Under the pieces are notes generated by a model that worked only from the letters and a program-made list of their open reading frames with translations, was not told the DNA's origin and made no database searches. DNA of 64,000 nt from Aquila chrysaetos chrysaetos (lineage: Eukaryota; Chordata; Aves; Accipitriformes; Accipitridae). Positions 36,501-50,755 of this stretch are shown piece after piece. Every line of letters begins with the position of its first letter. Position 1 is the stretch's first letter. The stretch covers positions 79,305,538 to 79,369,537 of the forward strand of contig NC_044004.1 in NCBI RefSeq assembly GCF_900496995.4, given 5' to 3'. Made by a program: the position numbers and the translations under genes.

Positions 36501-39500
36501 ACTTTTCAACCTTAATTTTTGTATAATTCACATGGAAACAGATACCCCCTACATAGGAGTAATCATTATTTAACAATCCCACCAGTTAACCTATTAGATT
36601 AGTGTTTTACTTTTTGTTGGAATTGCTACTGGAATTAGCTTCTATTTTTGCAGTTTTATTTCCAGCACTTAGCAAATCCAGGAGCTCCTGTTTGGCCTTC
36701 ACAAAGGGACAGTACTCGCAGGTTTCAGTTACACATATGTTTTGTTTGTGTTTAAGATTTTCACAAGCTTTCACTTATGCATCCAGGACCCACTTCTGAT
36801 TTTGTTTGCAATATTTTGATATCTGAATAATGGAACTACCATAAGAATATCAGATGTTGCATTTGGTGGCCCTGAGGAAAAATGTGAACACAAACACTGA
36901 GATGTTTGGCAGTTTTGTGAATTCAGCCTGCTTATTTGTGATATTTGTGTACAGTTCCAAACGTTTATGACAATATCTGTGGTTCAGCAAAGTGCTTCTG
37001 ATTAGAGTGTTCAGAATGTTTTCAGTACTTTCATTTATTTTGAAACAATTTTCTATTTCATGTGTTGTCACTGCATTGTTGAACTTCAAAAGTATATTTT
37101 ATTTCGAAGAAAAAGCAGTGATTGCAACTTACAGATGACACAATCTGAAACTTACTGACAGATATTTTTATCTGTAAATTTTACCATTTAGAAGATGAAC
37201 TTTAAAAAACTTTGTAGAATGACTATCCTAGAATTTAATTTACTACTTACTAGTGTGTCAAGATTTTGCCATGAACTGAAATAGAAATAAGCATATGTCA
37301 TTGCAGTTGGAATAAAGAATATTCAACTGTCATAGCTGCAAAACTACAACTGATCCTGTTGAATGCTACCTTCCTGTATGACGCTCAAAGAAGTTCAGGG
37401 CCCCAGTAAATATACCAAGTTGCTAAAACATCATTCATACATATGTGTAACTAATAGAATGTCCATAATAATGAGTAAAGGTTAAGGAAGGTGAAAGAAT
37501 TACAGTACTATGTGAGTTCATAACAAAATCAAACCTTGCATTTCAATGAAAAATATTATTTAGCAAGTGGCAAACTAGGATGATTAAGTCAGCCTGCGAA
37601 CAAGGATAACATTTACCTGTCTTCTTCCTTTAGGTCATATTAGTTTAATCAAGTAAGACTTTTCCTTTTGGTATTGTCTTTTCCAGCACCGTGTGGGATC
37701 TTCCCCACCACACTGCTTCCTCTGAATTGCATAATTGACCAGAAAGGATGCCCAGGCTGGCAAGTGGAAAAAGCCTGAACTACATACAGTCATCTGCTTC
37801 TGTAACTCATTTCTCCCTCATTTTCTCTCCTTTTCTGTCCTTTTCTTTTCTTTACTGCTTCTCTTTTCTCTTCAACATGGAAGACAATGAGTTACTGTAT
37901 TTTTTTTCTCAAACAAGACTTAAACTAGAGGCAATTTAAGTGCTGAATAATGCCTTAATTCTTAGAAGGTGTTTAAATTCCGTCCTGAGACTAACTGCCA
38001 TACGTGCTTAATTTTATGCCATGAATTTAAATCAATGAACAGTTCAGGGTATTAAAGTTAATATATGTGTAGTGTCTTATTCATAATATGAGTGAAATCA
38101 AGAGGTTCAGGGATTAGATATGCCCGTTTGTAAAAAATGGGGTTGTAGTTATTACACAGTAACAGGGTCACTGCTCAATTAATGACTTAACTGACGTTTC
38201 TGTATTCCGTATCCGTCTTAGCTTCAGACAGCTATTTACAGGTATAACTGTTACTGTGAAATACTTGACTGGAGCCAAAGATAAATTAGGTAGAGATAAA
38301 CTGCCAACAGTTCCTTTTTTAAATGAAACTGGTCCTTATGGATGTGGAAGTCAATAAAAATAAGGGATGCTGGAGTTTTCCTTCTGAAGAAAAGTTCCAC
38401 TCTCTTCTTTTGCAGTGCTTAATTTCAGTAGTAGTCACAATAAAAGTGTTAAATTTTTTAAACACAGACAAGTGGAAAATGTAGCCGGATTTACCTCACA
38501 ATAGATTTCCATGTATGTATAGGACGTTTGGTTTGTGCTAAAGTCAGATGATGTGTATGTAACAAAGAAATGAATGTAAGTAAAGGCTGGCATTAGGAAA
38601 AAGCTTGTTCTGTTTGTCAATCAACAAGTTGCTAAAGAAAGCCTGTATTTTATTATGTTTGCTAAAACAAAATCTTAAAGAGACCTGTCACATTTTCTGT
38701 CACAGGTCTTTCCAACTTGTATTTTTGCCTCTAATGCATTGAATAATTTTCTTTGTCAGTTCTCTCACCTTGAGAAAAATCTGCAGACATGTTTCTCACA
38801 AATTTAGCATGATTTAGCTGAATGAATGTTTTTCTTGACAATAGTAGGGAGGTTAGTTATGTCTTTGTAAAAGTTAAATCCTGAAGAAGATAGACCTATA
38901 ATCCTGCTTTTACATAAATTCTGAAGTTGAGCTAACCTAAACCTCCCATGTGTTGCAAATGAAACTAAGTCCTATTACTGTTATAAATTTGCATGAAATA
39001 GATCTTGCATTCTGACAGAGGCAGTACAGGGTTCCCCATTTTCACTTCTAAATTCAAATTTGTTTGAATGAAAAAAAAAATTGTAGTGTTATCTGGAATA
39101 TACTTCTCTGCCTATGAAAAGCGTGGAACAAACCATTTTTGTGAGTGTGTCCAGTTTTAAGTTTTGCTTAGGGGAAAAAAAATCATTATTTTTTGCACAT
39201 GAAAAATGAAGTATTTTTGGTTTTATTACATGCTGGATTGGTAGCTTCTCTGTAGCTCTGTTGGATAGACTGGCAAAAGATTAATACATTTGAGGTATTG
39301 ATATAATATATTCAATAATGTATAATGTATTTGATAGACTTTTCAAAATAGTTACTGTTGTCTTTCTGTTCAGGATCCAAAGACTGTCATTGTTTTTCTG
39401 GGATCCATAGGAAGTCAGTCTATGATTTAGTATTCTCATCCTCAAGTGTTTTTAAAGAAAATGGGATGGTTTGTTTTATAGGATTTACATTTGCCACATC

Positions 39501-42500
39501 ACACCTAGTAAAAATTTACGTAGAAAGCTTGCAAAAAAACCCTCCGCAACCCATAAAAAAAAAAAATCCCTCCTGTTTAACTGCCTTGGGTGTAACATAA
39601 AATGACCTAAAGGAAGATGACAGGTAAATGTTGCCATTGTTAACAGGCTCACAAGCTGGCTTAATCATCCTAGTTTGCCCTGTGTTAAATAATACTTCCT
39701 CTCATTGAAATGCATGGTTTGATAGATACAACTCTTTGGAGACTGTGGTCTGTATTTGGCTGAAGCTAAATAATCCATAATAATAGGTACAAGAAGCAAG
39801 GAGCACTTCTTCAACAGCATTTTTTCCATGCTGTGGGACCCTTCTGCATTTGGGACAGGCATATTAGAAATACATTTTCTGTGCAGAGGTAGTGATGGAG
39901 CAGAGCTCCATTTTTTCCTGGAGGCACAGTATCGGCCGTACTCCTCACTGAGAATGCTACAATTACCTCAGCAGCCCCGAGGATGCTGTAGTACTGCCGG
40001 GATAGTTGTAGTTTGGGCTACAAGAACAACAGATTAGGGGCGACTTCTCAAGATTTATCACTTATAGTTGGCTCACACTTTCATGCTTTATTTCCAGTCT
40101 TTGAGAGTTGAAAGACTGTCATTTTAAGAAAACACAAATCTGAGAGCCCGATTTAATCCCAAGAGCAAAGGCCACAAGCACAGGCCTGTACTCTCAAAGA
40201 CTTAGTCAGAGCCAGCGGCTGGCCAGGAAGCTTTAGTTTAGTATGTGCATTTACTGATGATCCCTAGTTGAAAACTCATTCATTTCTGTGAGTGGTCGAC
40301 TGCACTGTGAGGCTGACATATTGTTTGGTTTTTTTCTTTCATCAAAAGGATACAAGTCTTCTCACTACTTAGAACAACATTACATTTTGACATAGTGTCA
40401 CAAGCATGTATTATGCCTGCATAAGGAGCTCTTAAAGAGAGAAGCCTGGCTTCTTAAGTGTTGCATGGCAAGTACATCTTGTTGGCAGGTCAATGTTTGT
40501 TTGGAAATAAATCCTTTTGATACTGCGTTTAATTCTGACTTATTTCTCCATATCCAGTGAATCCATTTAGATGCCTTCACTAAAGGACTTAGATCGGATA
40601 CCTGACAATTTTATTTCATTAGCTTTTGATGCTGGTACTGTGCTTTTAAAAAGAAGCATTCCAAAAGAAAAATGAGTTCACCGAGAAGACTTGCCATTCT
40701 GCCAAGGTGTTGAACTACTTCTGTCTGCTGAAGAATGCCAAACATCAAATTGGCAGAGTATCTTGGGGCTCTTGTTCTTGAAGGTGAAGGGGGAAATTTT
40801 AGTCCAAAATATGTTTCATAATTGTGAAGTGTGTAGTATGTTTTTAAAGTATTTGAAAACGCAGATCCAACACAAATCTCAATGTATATCTGTTTTTTAT
40901 GAGCTCCATTGATACTATTAGATCAGCTGATTAATTTCATACTTATTTTCCTAGCTTTGTATTGACAAATCCAACCATTCAGAATTAAGATCCATAATCT
41001 GGACAATGGTTTATAAATAATGTGTGGTTTTAACTGCATTGCAGGGAAGGTACATACTAATTTTTGTCTGACATGCACTTCAGGCATCTTTTCAGTTCTC
41101 TGAGAAGAAACTAATGGAAACCTGAGATTCTTGTGAATGCAGGAGCTGGAAATGGAAAAAAAATATTTTGAAACTTGAGATTAAATCCTGAAATCTTAAC
41201 AGCATTGCTGTCCTGGCTCTGCTTTGCTGCTCTTTGTCAGTCCTGACTCAGAGAAAAAATACTTGCCTTCTTCATATGCATTTCATTCTTTTCTGTCTGT
41301 TAAGGCAGCTACAAGCTTGGCGATCACACCCACTGATGCTGGTGGTACTCATTATGCAAGTATCTTTTCAGTAGGAGTTCGGAGACAGTCACTGAAATGC
41401 CATCAGATGACAGAAACCTTGCATGTGGCTTCTTTCTCCCTTAAACTACTGAGAATCAGAGGAGTCTCCAGAAAAGTTAGCTCCTGGAGATCAGCTCCTG
41501 TTTGTGAGAATAGGAGCAAGAGCAAAGTCTGGCATGGCTACCACACATGTTATAGCTGTGCCATCGTGATCAGCAATACTACTGCAGACTCAGCCACAGA
41601 GGTGTTCAGGCCAAACGTTGTCTCCAGTTTCACAGTCCAACTTTGAAGTGGCTCCACTGATTAAGCTGTTCTGCAACTCCTAATGGTTCCTCAACCTGCA
41701 TCTGATAAAATTTATCTGAAAAGTGTTTTAAAATCTTCTCTCAACAACCAACTCTAAACTCAGTCACCAAGCTTAAAATGTTGCTCTAATGTCTATAAAT
41801 TTGGTGGTTTGAAACTAACTCAGAGAAGACAACAAGACTTTTGTTATGAACAGGGCAAGTGTCTTTATATGTGGTTTATAGTTCATATGTTTGTTTTTAA
41901 GTCAGGACAGTGTGAACTCTTAAAAATAAACAAAGAAGAGAGCAAAATTCCACCCTTAAAAATCAGCCTTAAAATGGTAAACACTGGTAAACAAAGCTGA
42001 GAATAATCAGTAGGGAAAATAATTTGTGGTTTAAAGAAAAATAAACTCCTGGTCCTACCAGTAAACACCTGTTCAATTTTATGCATGCTTGGTCTACTGA
42101 TTGCTAGGGGGTTACAGTTCCAAAGCAGGACTGGACTAGTTGAAGCACAAGTTCAAGAATGCTTCAGCAGAAGGGTGGTCTGCAGGACAAAATAAAAGCT
42201 TCTAGAGCTAGAAACAAATTTGAACAGAAAGAAGAGTATTTGAACTATTTTGCTTATATCCAAGCATGAGCAATACCAAGCTTGTGTTTATTAAATATGG
42301 CTTATATAGCTTTTCATGCTGAAATAATTTTAAACTAAACATAAAAACTGGCAACCTGAGAATGTCACCTGAGTGTAAAGGCTAAGTAGGAACATGGTGG
42401 CATGCACTCACAGGAACTGTGTTGGCAGGAAATAGTCAATTAAAAAAAAAAAAAGGAATCAGGTGGCCAAGTGTTTTCTTAGGAAAAAGTTGGCAGGAAA

Positions 42501-44159
42501 ACGCCCTTGTATAAAAAAACCAGTACAAATAAGGTGGAAAAGCTTACTGTAGTGCTTCCTTTTTTTTCCACCCTTGAGAAAGAGAACAGTTATCAACACT
42601 TTGACTTGCTTCAAAAACAGGCGGTCTGGCTGGCAGCTGTAGGTAGCCCTGCTGTGAAAACATTTCTGTGGCCGACACTAACTAATACTTTTTGGTAACC
42701 ATTACCATCTGGCAAGAAGCACTCTACAAAAGGTTAACACAGTAACTCTTTTATTGCTGGCGTGTTTCAATTATTTTAAACACTTCTTCCTGAAACAAAT
42801 ACATAAAGCAAGCACATTTTCTATAAGATACAAAATAAACAGATGACTAGAGATGATACAAATAAAAGAAACATAGCCATATTGCAAAGCCATCTCGTAC
42901 AGCCTATCAATAAAGAACAACAAATAGTGTAAAACTGTTGCAGGAAAAGTAGTTTATTATAAGAAAAGTGGTGCCAGTAGTCTTACATCTAGATGTCTCC
43001 ATTTTTATTTACTATTTTGCTAAAATCAAGTGTTCAGTATTGCTTCCATTTGTTCCTCCATTGTTTGGTACTCTGTACAGTTTATAATCTTGCCTGGGAC
43101 CTCTGTGTAGTACTTCAGTGGTCTTCTGGTTTGACAACCAATGTCAATATTCCTTTAGAATCTCAGGTTTCATTTATCACTTGCTCTAATTCTTTTCCCC
43201 AACTGATAAACTTACTGGGGTGTAAACTTATTCAGGTATATTTTTTATTCATATAGTTTTTTTAAGCCAACTGAATTCTCCCAGAAAGGAGAACATGCCC
43301 TCATCTATAATTATAAACTGTATCCAGAGGTCGTCATCTTCTGAAGTAGAATTTTCTTCTTTTGGTTTATTCATGTTCCAGGCAGATTCTTTTGTCTACA
43401 AAAAGAATATAATCTAACATAACTTCTAATTACTACTTTTACAAGGCCCTAGAATGTATCAGCATCCACTTTATTATGACCATTTACTGAAAAACATTTT
43501 GCTATTTTCCCTTGAGGAACAAATTCTTTTTTTGCTAATAAAAAATGTCTCTTCCATCTGTTTTATGATTAATCCTTGACCAAATTCTTCCCAGCACTAG
43601 AAATACGGAAACCAGATCATAGTACAGTCTTGCAGCTTCACAACCACCTGATATGCCGTATCACAAGTACACAGCTTAAATGTAAATGTAATTTATATTG
43701 GCAAACATTCTACCAGAAGAATTGATGATAACTAATGTAGCAGCCACTGGAAGTTCTTTTTATTTTTTCATCAGATTTTCTTTATTTTCCCGTAAAACAT
43801 GTCCAAGCATAGTAGGACAAAGTGGGTAAAATTAATTTCATAAATTTAGTAAATAAATTAAATTAAATTAGCTGACATATTTTCCAAATGTACTTTCTAA
43901 GAATATTTTTAAATGTCTTCTACTGTCATACTCATTAAGGGTCAGCTAGATATCTTACCAAGGGGATGTACCATGTTGTAAGCACAGTAGATGTGTAGGG
44001 TTTACAGACTTTTTGAGTTGTGGGAGTTGTTTGTTATGTTTTCTGTAATGGAAGTATCTGACATAAAAATACTAACAGATTTACTCACAGAATTTCAGGC
44101 TGTGCCCCGTAACTTAAAATTCCTTCTTGGCTAGTAAAAGAAACATTTTTGTGCTGTTG

Positions 44160-44280
44160 ATGCTTATTGCCGGTGGTGTAGGGGTTAAACTTGTGAGATG
44201 CAGGAGCTTAAGCTGTAGGTTCAAGTTCTGCTTCCTCTGGCCTGGGAGATAACTTGTGTGTGGTGAGGAAATGGGGCATC
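44160..44280 (+). mobile_element. tRNA-derived (MIR-like) SINE fragment with A and B boxes
   Basis: TGGTGTAGGGG at 44174-44184 fits the pol III A box and GGTTCAAGTTC at 44218-44228 fits the B box with one mismatch. Their 44-bp start-to-start spacing is normal for a tRNA head. No acceptor stem can pair and the anticodon arm is not formed, so this is a SINE remnant rather than a tRNA gene. Confidence 0.55.
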
Positions 44281-44714
44281 CAATACATCTTCTGCAGTCC
44301 AATTTCATTGGAGATACTCGACTTCTTTCCAAGCACAGAACACTGTCTGCATCCCCTGAAGGGGGATTTAGTCTGTAACTTTGCTACAGGCTTCAGAGAC
44401 AAACACGAGCTATGTTACCCCCAAGCACACTGTCTCCGGTTCCCTCCTTCAGGCAGCAGTGAATCAATCTGCAACTGCTGTGTCACTGAGAGGGATGAGC
44501 TTTCTCCACATCAGCCTGCCTGTGCTCCCACAGCCCCTCACTGGAGTCACAGCCTTGAAGCCTCTCTTTCCACGCTGCCGTGACAGAGGAAGGATGAAGA
44601 ACATCACCCCTCTACAGGCCGCTCTCCCTGCTGAGTTGCAGCCTGCAGTAGAAAGGACCCAAATAATTTTGCATCCTTTTCTTAAGTCACTGTGTAGGCT
44701 ATAATACTGGTTTG

Positions 44715-44880
44715 AAAGGTGACCCTAGTGACTAGTAGACCTGAGCTAAAAATCCTGTTTCTTGATGCAGACATGTGCATGAGTGCCTATGACCAGGCAC
44801 CTAATCCTATTTTACAAGAAAAATGGAAAAATGATGTGATACTCCTGCTACCCTGAGGAAAAAGCATTGTGAACATGTGT
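44715..44880 (+). mobile_element. MIR-like SINE fragment
   Basis: The order ACTAGTAGACCTGAGCTAAA, AATCCTG, then TTTTACAAGAAAAATGGAAA, ATGATGTGATACTCCTGCTA and CCCTGAGG follows the MIR plan of GGAGACCTGGGTTC, AATCC, TGTAAAATGGGGAT, AATACCTACCT and CAGGG. It is heavily diverged. Confidence 0.45.
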
Positions 44881-47800
44881 TATAATCCCTTGAATTGAGG
44901 TGAGCCTGTCCCGGAAACTTTAGCACAGTTCCAAGAGAAGTGTCATCCTAGGTAACAGTGGTTTCTTTCCAAGACATTTGTTCCTCTGAGTACAGTTGCT
45001 ATTTGTAAGTGATTCAGACTAATGTCTCAAAGTCTGGAGGAACCTTCAGCCCGGACACAGGGCAACTGTGTTAACCTTGCTTTATCCTTGGTCGTCTGGG
45101 GCAAGGCAGCTCTTGTACTCATTGGTATCACTGAGTTTTGGGCCTAAGTGTCACAGGGATGATACTATTCTTTATGAGGTGGGAACATGTCATGCAGTGG
45201 ATATTCTGGTATTGGGTGTAGTAGTTTTTAATTCTTCTTCCTTAATGTATCCCTGATGCTATACTCCCTGTAAATTAGAATAAATTAGAGGAAATCGATT
45301 TGTGATTTAAAGCAGCTGAGGTCTCCCTCAGTGGCAAAGCTCCTGTTCACTTCAGAGAGAGCAAGATCATGTCTCCTTTCAGAGACATGCAGTGTATTTC
45401 AGTAAGTACACATTACATAACTTGTCCCACATTTCTTTCTCTTTTTAGTATCCCAGTGTTACGAAAATTATGTTCCCATTAATCATTATAGCTGCTCATC
45501 TTTTCCTGTGAAAATAAATTACCCTCTGCTGCCCTTCCTGCACAGGAACATACTTAAATCAAAACAAGTATATATACGTGATTGGTTCAGGGAAGGGAGG
45601 GTCAGCTAATGGGGGCTTTGCTACTGCAGAAGTATGAAACCAGGATTTGTCTCTGTACTCAGTGGATTGCAATGCTGTGTGGTAGTGTCACTTGCCAAAT
45701 AAGATTTCCCCTTTAGCACATGCATAGCTTCTTTGAATGTCAGTGGAAACTGTGTGCATTCATTGCAGGGAGACCTGCGGTTGAGTCTTAAATGTAATAC
45801 TGAATCCTACAGCCTATTGTGTCATATCTACATCTGAAAACACTTCGGCTGGAAAAGCAGTACTTTCTTGAAAGCACCTATACAACTGGAAAAAAACAGT
45901 AGGCTTCTAAATTCCTGTTTAAGATTGTCACCGACTTTATTGAGACTGTTTTTAGAAAGCATTTAAAATCTAGATGTCTAGTATTACATATGCAGCACCA
46001 TATTCAGGCTACAAAACAGTGGGCTGGTTTTAAGACGTGATGGGCATTTATGCATTTTACTGTTTTCAGGTCTCAGCGCTTCTGAAAAGTAAGTAATTTT
46101 TATTTACATGCTTTGAACATGGATTTAGTGACTTTACTTATCCAACACTGTAAATATAGAGGCTAGGTTATTTTTAGACTTCACAATGTGATACTGGGCA
46201 AAAGGGCTTTTGAAACAGAGATTACTGGTTACAAAACCACAAACTTGGACCAGTAACTGGCTATTTCTTTTTATTCAGGACATTAATTGGGAAGACTGAG
46301 ATAGCAAGTTAAAGACTGATTGCAGATGATCCTCAGGGAACAGATCCTATATCTAAAGGTCAGTCTTCTCCAAGGAAGAGGTCTGAGGAAAATTCACCCT
46401 CAGAACAGGTTGAATTTTCTTTTAAAGTATATGTAAGAAATGAATTCAAGATTAGTTGTACATGGAAAATTAGTTCTTATTTCGCCTCTGAAGAGAGATG
46501 AATTTACATTGGTGTTGTGGAAGAGCACATGTTTTATTTTGGAAAATAAATATACAATACAAAAAAGACCAGAAGTTTTAGGGCAAAATAGGTTAATTTC
46601 ATTCAGACAATGAAGTAGTTAAGAATCAAGCTTTTCAGCTGCCCTCTTCAATTTTGTGGTGAGAAATGAAAGCCTTATGTAGTGGAGGTAGCAGAAATTA
46701 AGGAGTCATCTAAATAAACTTTCTGGTCATCTTCAGCTGACAATCATGTGACCAAAGCAAGTCATGTTCCTTTTGCAACCATGCAATATTTGCTGACGTT
46801 ATAGGTATTGAGTGTTGGTTAACATCCAGGCTTCTGAAGCAGGAACACCTGGACGTGTTTTAAAAGCTTTCAGAGACTATTTGTTTAATAAAGTAGCAGA
46901 ATGATTATTTACTAGTAAGGTGACACTTCTAAAGCTCTAAGTCTGCCTCTGGCATTTGTGAAGGTTCTTCCCAAGATGTTTTTGCATAGGCAGACTCAGT
47001 ATTAGCAGAGAAGTAGGGTCTGTTGGTTTTGTGGTTTTTTTCCAGAATCAGAAATGAGATGTAGACCCCATTTTTGAAGTTATAGCCTGGCTGAACTTGT
47101 TTTCCATTTGGTGTTTTCCTTATCAAAGAAGCTTAAGAGTTTCTGTCTTGTCACAGATAATTTTGCTGAGGAAAAAGATATGCCTTTGCCCACCACCAAA
47201 GCGGTCTCCATGTGAAAATGGAGATTCTTTCAGAAAGTAAAGGCCAACTTCAAAAAGATTCAACACCACTGTTGTCAACAACAACAACAAAAAAAATCAA
47301 ATTTAATATTTGGGCTTTTTTTTTCCTCTCTCACATGTAGTGAACCAATTTCTGCACTCAGTGGTGCAAATCATTAGCAACCATCTTTAGTGAATTTTCA
47401 ATAAATGGTACTGATGGTGTTGCTGTTCTACTTTGTGACATTTCCAGTGTTGAGGTATTTTCTGGTGATCCCATTAACTTCTAAGTTAATTGGAATACTT
47501 CATGGCTGAAATGTAGAAATCCTGTAGTTGAGCAGATGTTGCTTTTGTAAAGTTAGCATCAAAGTACTGAATTAGAAGTACCATTTCTTTGTTGCTGTGT
47601 CACCAAGATGTGTCATGACCTTATCTTTCAAAAGTTTTAACATTGTTCCCAAATGACTTTAAAAGGCTCTGCTTGTCAATACTAACCTCATTACATGAAA
47701 TTGAATGCTGTATCATTAGCTTAAGCAAGTATAAACTTTAAAACTGCAACACATCACAACTGAAGAAGTGTTACTATACGATACACCCCAAATATACCTT

Positions 47801-50544
47801 TCAATTTGACTCCTACGAAGTGCAAAATATTGCAGTAATTTTCATTGTGTAAAGCACATCTACTATACTACTGTGCAGTTGTTTGGGGGATAATTTCTCA
47901 GTTTTGGATTCAGTCTTGGCATTTCTTCCATTTTTTTCCTTGAGCTGTTATTAGAGTCATGCACAAAAGACCCCCCAGGGAGCAGACTGCCATAGTAAGT
48001 ATGTATTTTACAGTATTTTTAGGAGGTGTACAATAGGTTAGATACTATTCTTTACTAAGTATGAGCAACAGCATTGGGAGTAATACTTGCTGGATTACTA
48101 CATACAGATTACACTATGATCAGTCTGCCCTTTTAAAATTTTTTAAAAAGTAATTTACTGCATCCAAATAATTGTGAATTCAAGTACATAACTCTTAAAC
48201 ACGGAGAATCAAAGACCAAATTTTGATCCATAGATAGCTGCAAGAAGAAATATTTTAAAATAGGAGAAGCACTATTTCACTCTTGAAACATGCTTTATTC
48301 CCTCTTGATGTTGTTGCTCTTATTTCTTCCTTCACAGATTCACTTAGTTTAGAAACATTCCATGACTAATGGGCCTGTTAGATGATTATCAGAAAACAAA
48401 ACTCCTACCATCTCATATTTTCCACTGTACAGGAGTCCAACCATGCCATAGATATTTTGCATTCTCAGTCTTGATATCCTACAGATGTGGAATGAAAACT
48501 CCTTACGCTATATGGGAATGCATCATGGAATTATACTTCTGTGTTTTACTTTACTGACTGATTTCTCCATTACTTTAGCTACGCTGAATGTGGGCGTTGT
48601 GCCCAGTGGAATAACACTTGCTGTACCAACACTTTTATACGCCTTAATTCAGATAAAGCTTATCTGTCAAATCAAATACAAACTGCCAGCATTTGCAGAT
48701 TATTTACTTTTTCAAATTCCTCTTTCACTTAGGATAGTGAACAGAACTAAAAGGAACAAGAAACTATTGAATGCAAAGGTCTGGAACTTCAAGTTGTCTT
48801 TATAGTTCCATCCCCCTCAAAAAATACACTGCAAGAATCAAAGTCATTGGTGCAGGACTTAGGGCATTTTTGAATGGAAAACTAGGAGTGTAAAGCTTAT
48901 TTCCCCAGAAATGTGGACTCCCTTTCATCTGAACTCTGACAGATGCTATTCAACATCATTTCACTAGGAAAAAAAGATATGTATAATATAGACAGTACAC
49001 ACATAAATACAAAGGCTGAAAGTATTTTTCCTAATGAAATATTTATCTTGATGCTATGATATTTGATTTAGAACAAATAGCCATGATCTCTAGCCATAGG
49101 AAAGAAGAGGCATGGATGAGCAATAGGGAGGACAGACACAATGTTTTTGCTTTTTTTCCCTGTATAGTATTTACTGTTAGAAATGAAATTAAAATAAACA
49201 GCTATATAATACTGTCATTATCCTATTTGGAACTGGAAGATAACTTGGGCATGCATGGCAAGGAAGCTGCAAACACCAAAGTCTGCACAATCTTTGACAG
49301 TCCACATAATGCATTTTAATTATGCCAACTTCCTTCTCTTTCTCCAGACTATGTTGTGCCACCTACTCTTAGTATCTTGACAGAAATGACTGATATTTTA
49401 TATTGTGTCTTCAGTGGCTGGAGTTTGTGGACGTGTATTCACATAAACTTACTATACGTTTGTTAGTTATCCTAAGGCTGTTCCTTGCTGCTTTGCTTTT
49501 AAGGAAGATTCATTAGCAATGGGTGTGGTGTTTTCCATTCATGTACTTTCTGTCTCTTCTTTCCAGAAGATTTCTGTTTCCAGGAACTAGCATTGCTAAT
49601 TTATTAGAATAGATTTTTTCTTTAAGCTCTTTGTTTATAAAAATATTCTGCCAGCAAACTGATTTTATCTACACTTATTATTATGCCGCCTGTTTAGAAG
49701 CAGAGGTTAACTGTTAACTCCGCTTTGTTGAGAAAGAAGTGGCAAGTTTGACAAGTTTTACTCATTCATTTTTAAATTAATCATGCAACTTCTTGTTAAA
49801 GCAGTTTTCAAGGAGTCACAGAAGAAACTCTTACACCATCTACAGTGACATAATTTTCATGTACGTCACCTTCTTCCAAGGTGAATGGAAGAGACTCCTG
49901 ACATAAACATGCCTTCATTTGCTGCCTTTGAATATGGCTGTGCCGTTCTTTTCTCTTTAGTGGCACAGTTGAGCACCTTGGCAGCAGCTGAGTGCACATT
50001 TTACTGTTACGATAGATACAAAAAACCGTGTGCTTCTTAGTAACAGACATCATCAAAACCATCTGAGTCTTAATTATTTAAGACTGAAGACATTGCCAGT
50101 GATGATTTGGCAGTGGCTTATGGGGAAACTCAAAGAGTCTGTTAGTTTGGATGGGGTTTGTTTGCTTTATTATAGACTTTAAGTGAGACTAGTGTGGTGA
50201 CATGGGAGAGGACAGGTGCTTCCATTATGATAAGACAAATGCAGATTCCCCTTTTATTTCTTCTGATTTTTTAAACTAATCCCTCTACTGCCCTTGAGGT
50301 TAATCCCTATTCACTCTGCTACGGTTACTATCAGTAAACAACTCCAAAGCCTTACATTGTCTGTCATAGAATTTGGTGAGTTTTGCCTGGCAGACTTGGC
50401 CATAACTTGATCAGTCTCTTGAATTACTAGACTGTTTCTTCAAAGGATTTGGAGCTTCCTTGCTATTTCTTTTCTGAACTGTAAGAATGTAATTGTGCTG
50501 GTTGTTAAGTATGCACTACTCCTATAAATAGTTAGTGGATTATA

Positions 50545-50755
50545 GGTGAAGGTAAGAGCCAGGAATGCCTGTGTTGAAGTCCATTGTTACCATTGTCTCA
50601 ACAGCCTTGAGCAATTCACGTGTTCTTTCATTGTCATATTTTCTTCCATTTTTAAGACGAGATAATGACATCTATCCACCCCATGGTGTTGAGGTCAGGA
50701 ATAATTAGCTAGTATCTGTGTGGTAGTCATTAAATAGTGCTGTATGAATACCTCC
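50545..50755 (+). mobile_element. MIR-like SINE, fairly complete
   Basis: It runs in consensus order: GAGCCAGGAATGCCTGTGTT, GAAGTCC, CCTTGAGCAATTCACGTGTT, TTCCATTTTTAAGACGAGAT, AATGACATCTATCCACCCCA, TGGTGTTGAGG and ATTAAATAGTGCTGTATGAA. Each block parallels the MIR core and 3' region. It is the clearest SINE in the window. Confidence 0.65.

Noticed and set aside
44160..44235. tRNA gene suggested by A and B boxes
   Set aside because: There is no 7-bp acceptor stem and no proper anticodon arm, and flanking sequence continues like MIR. It is a SINE remnant.
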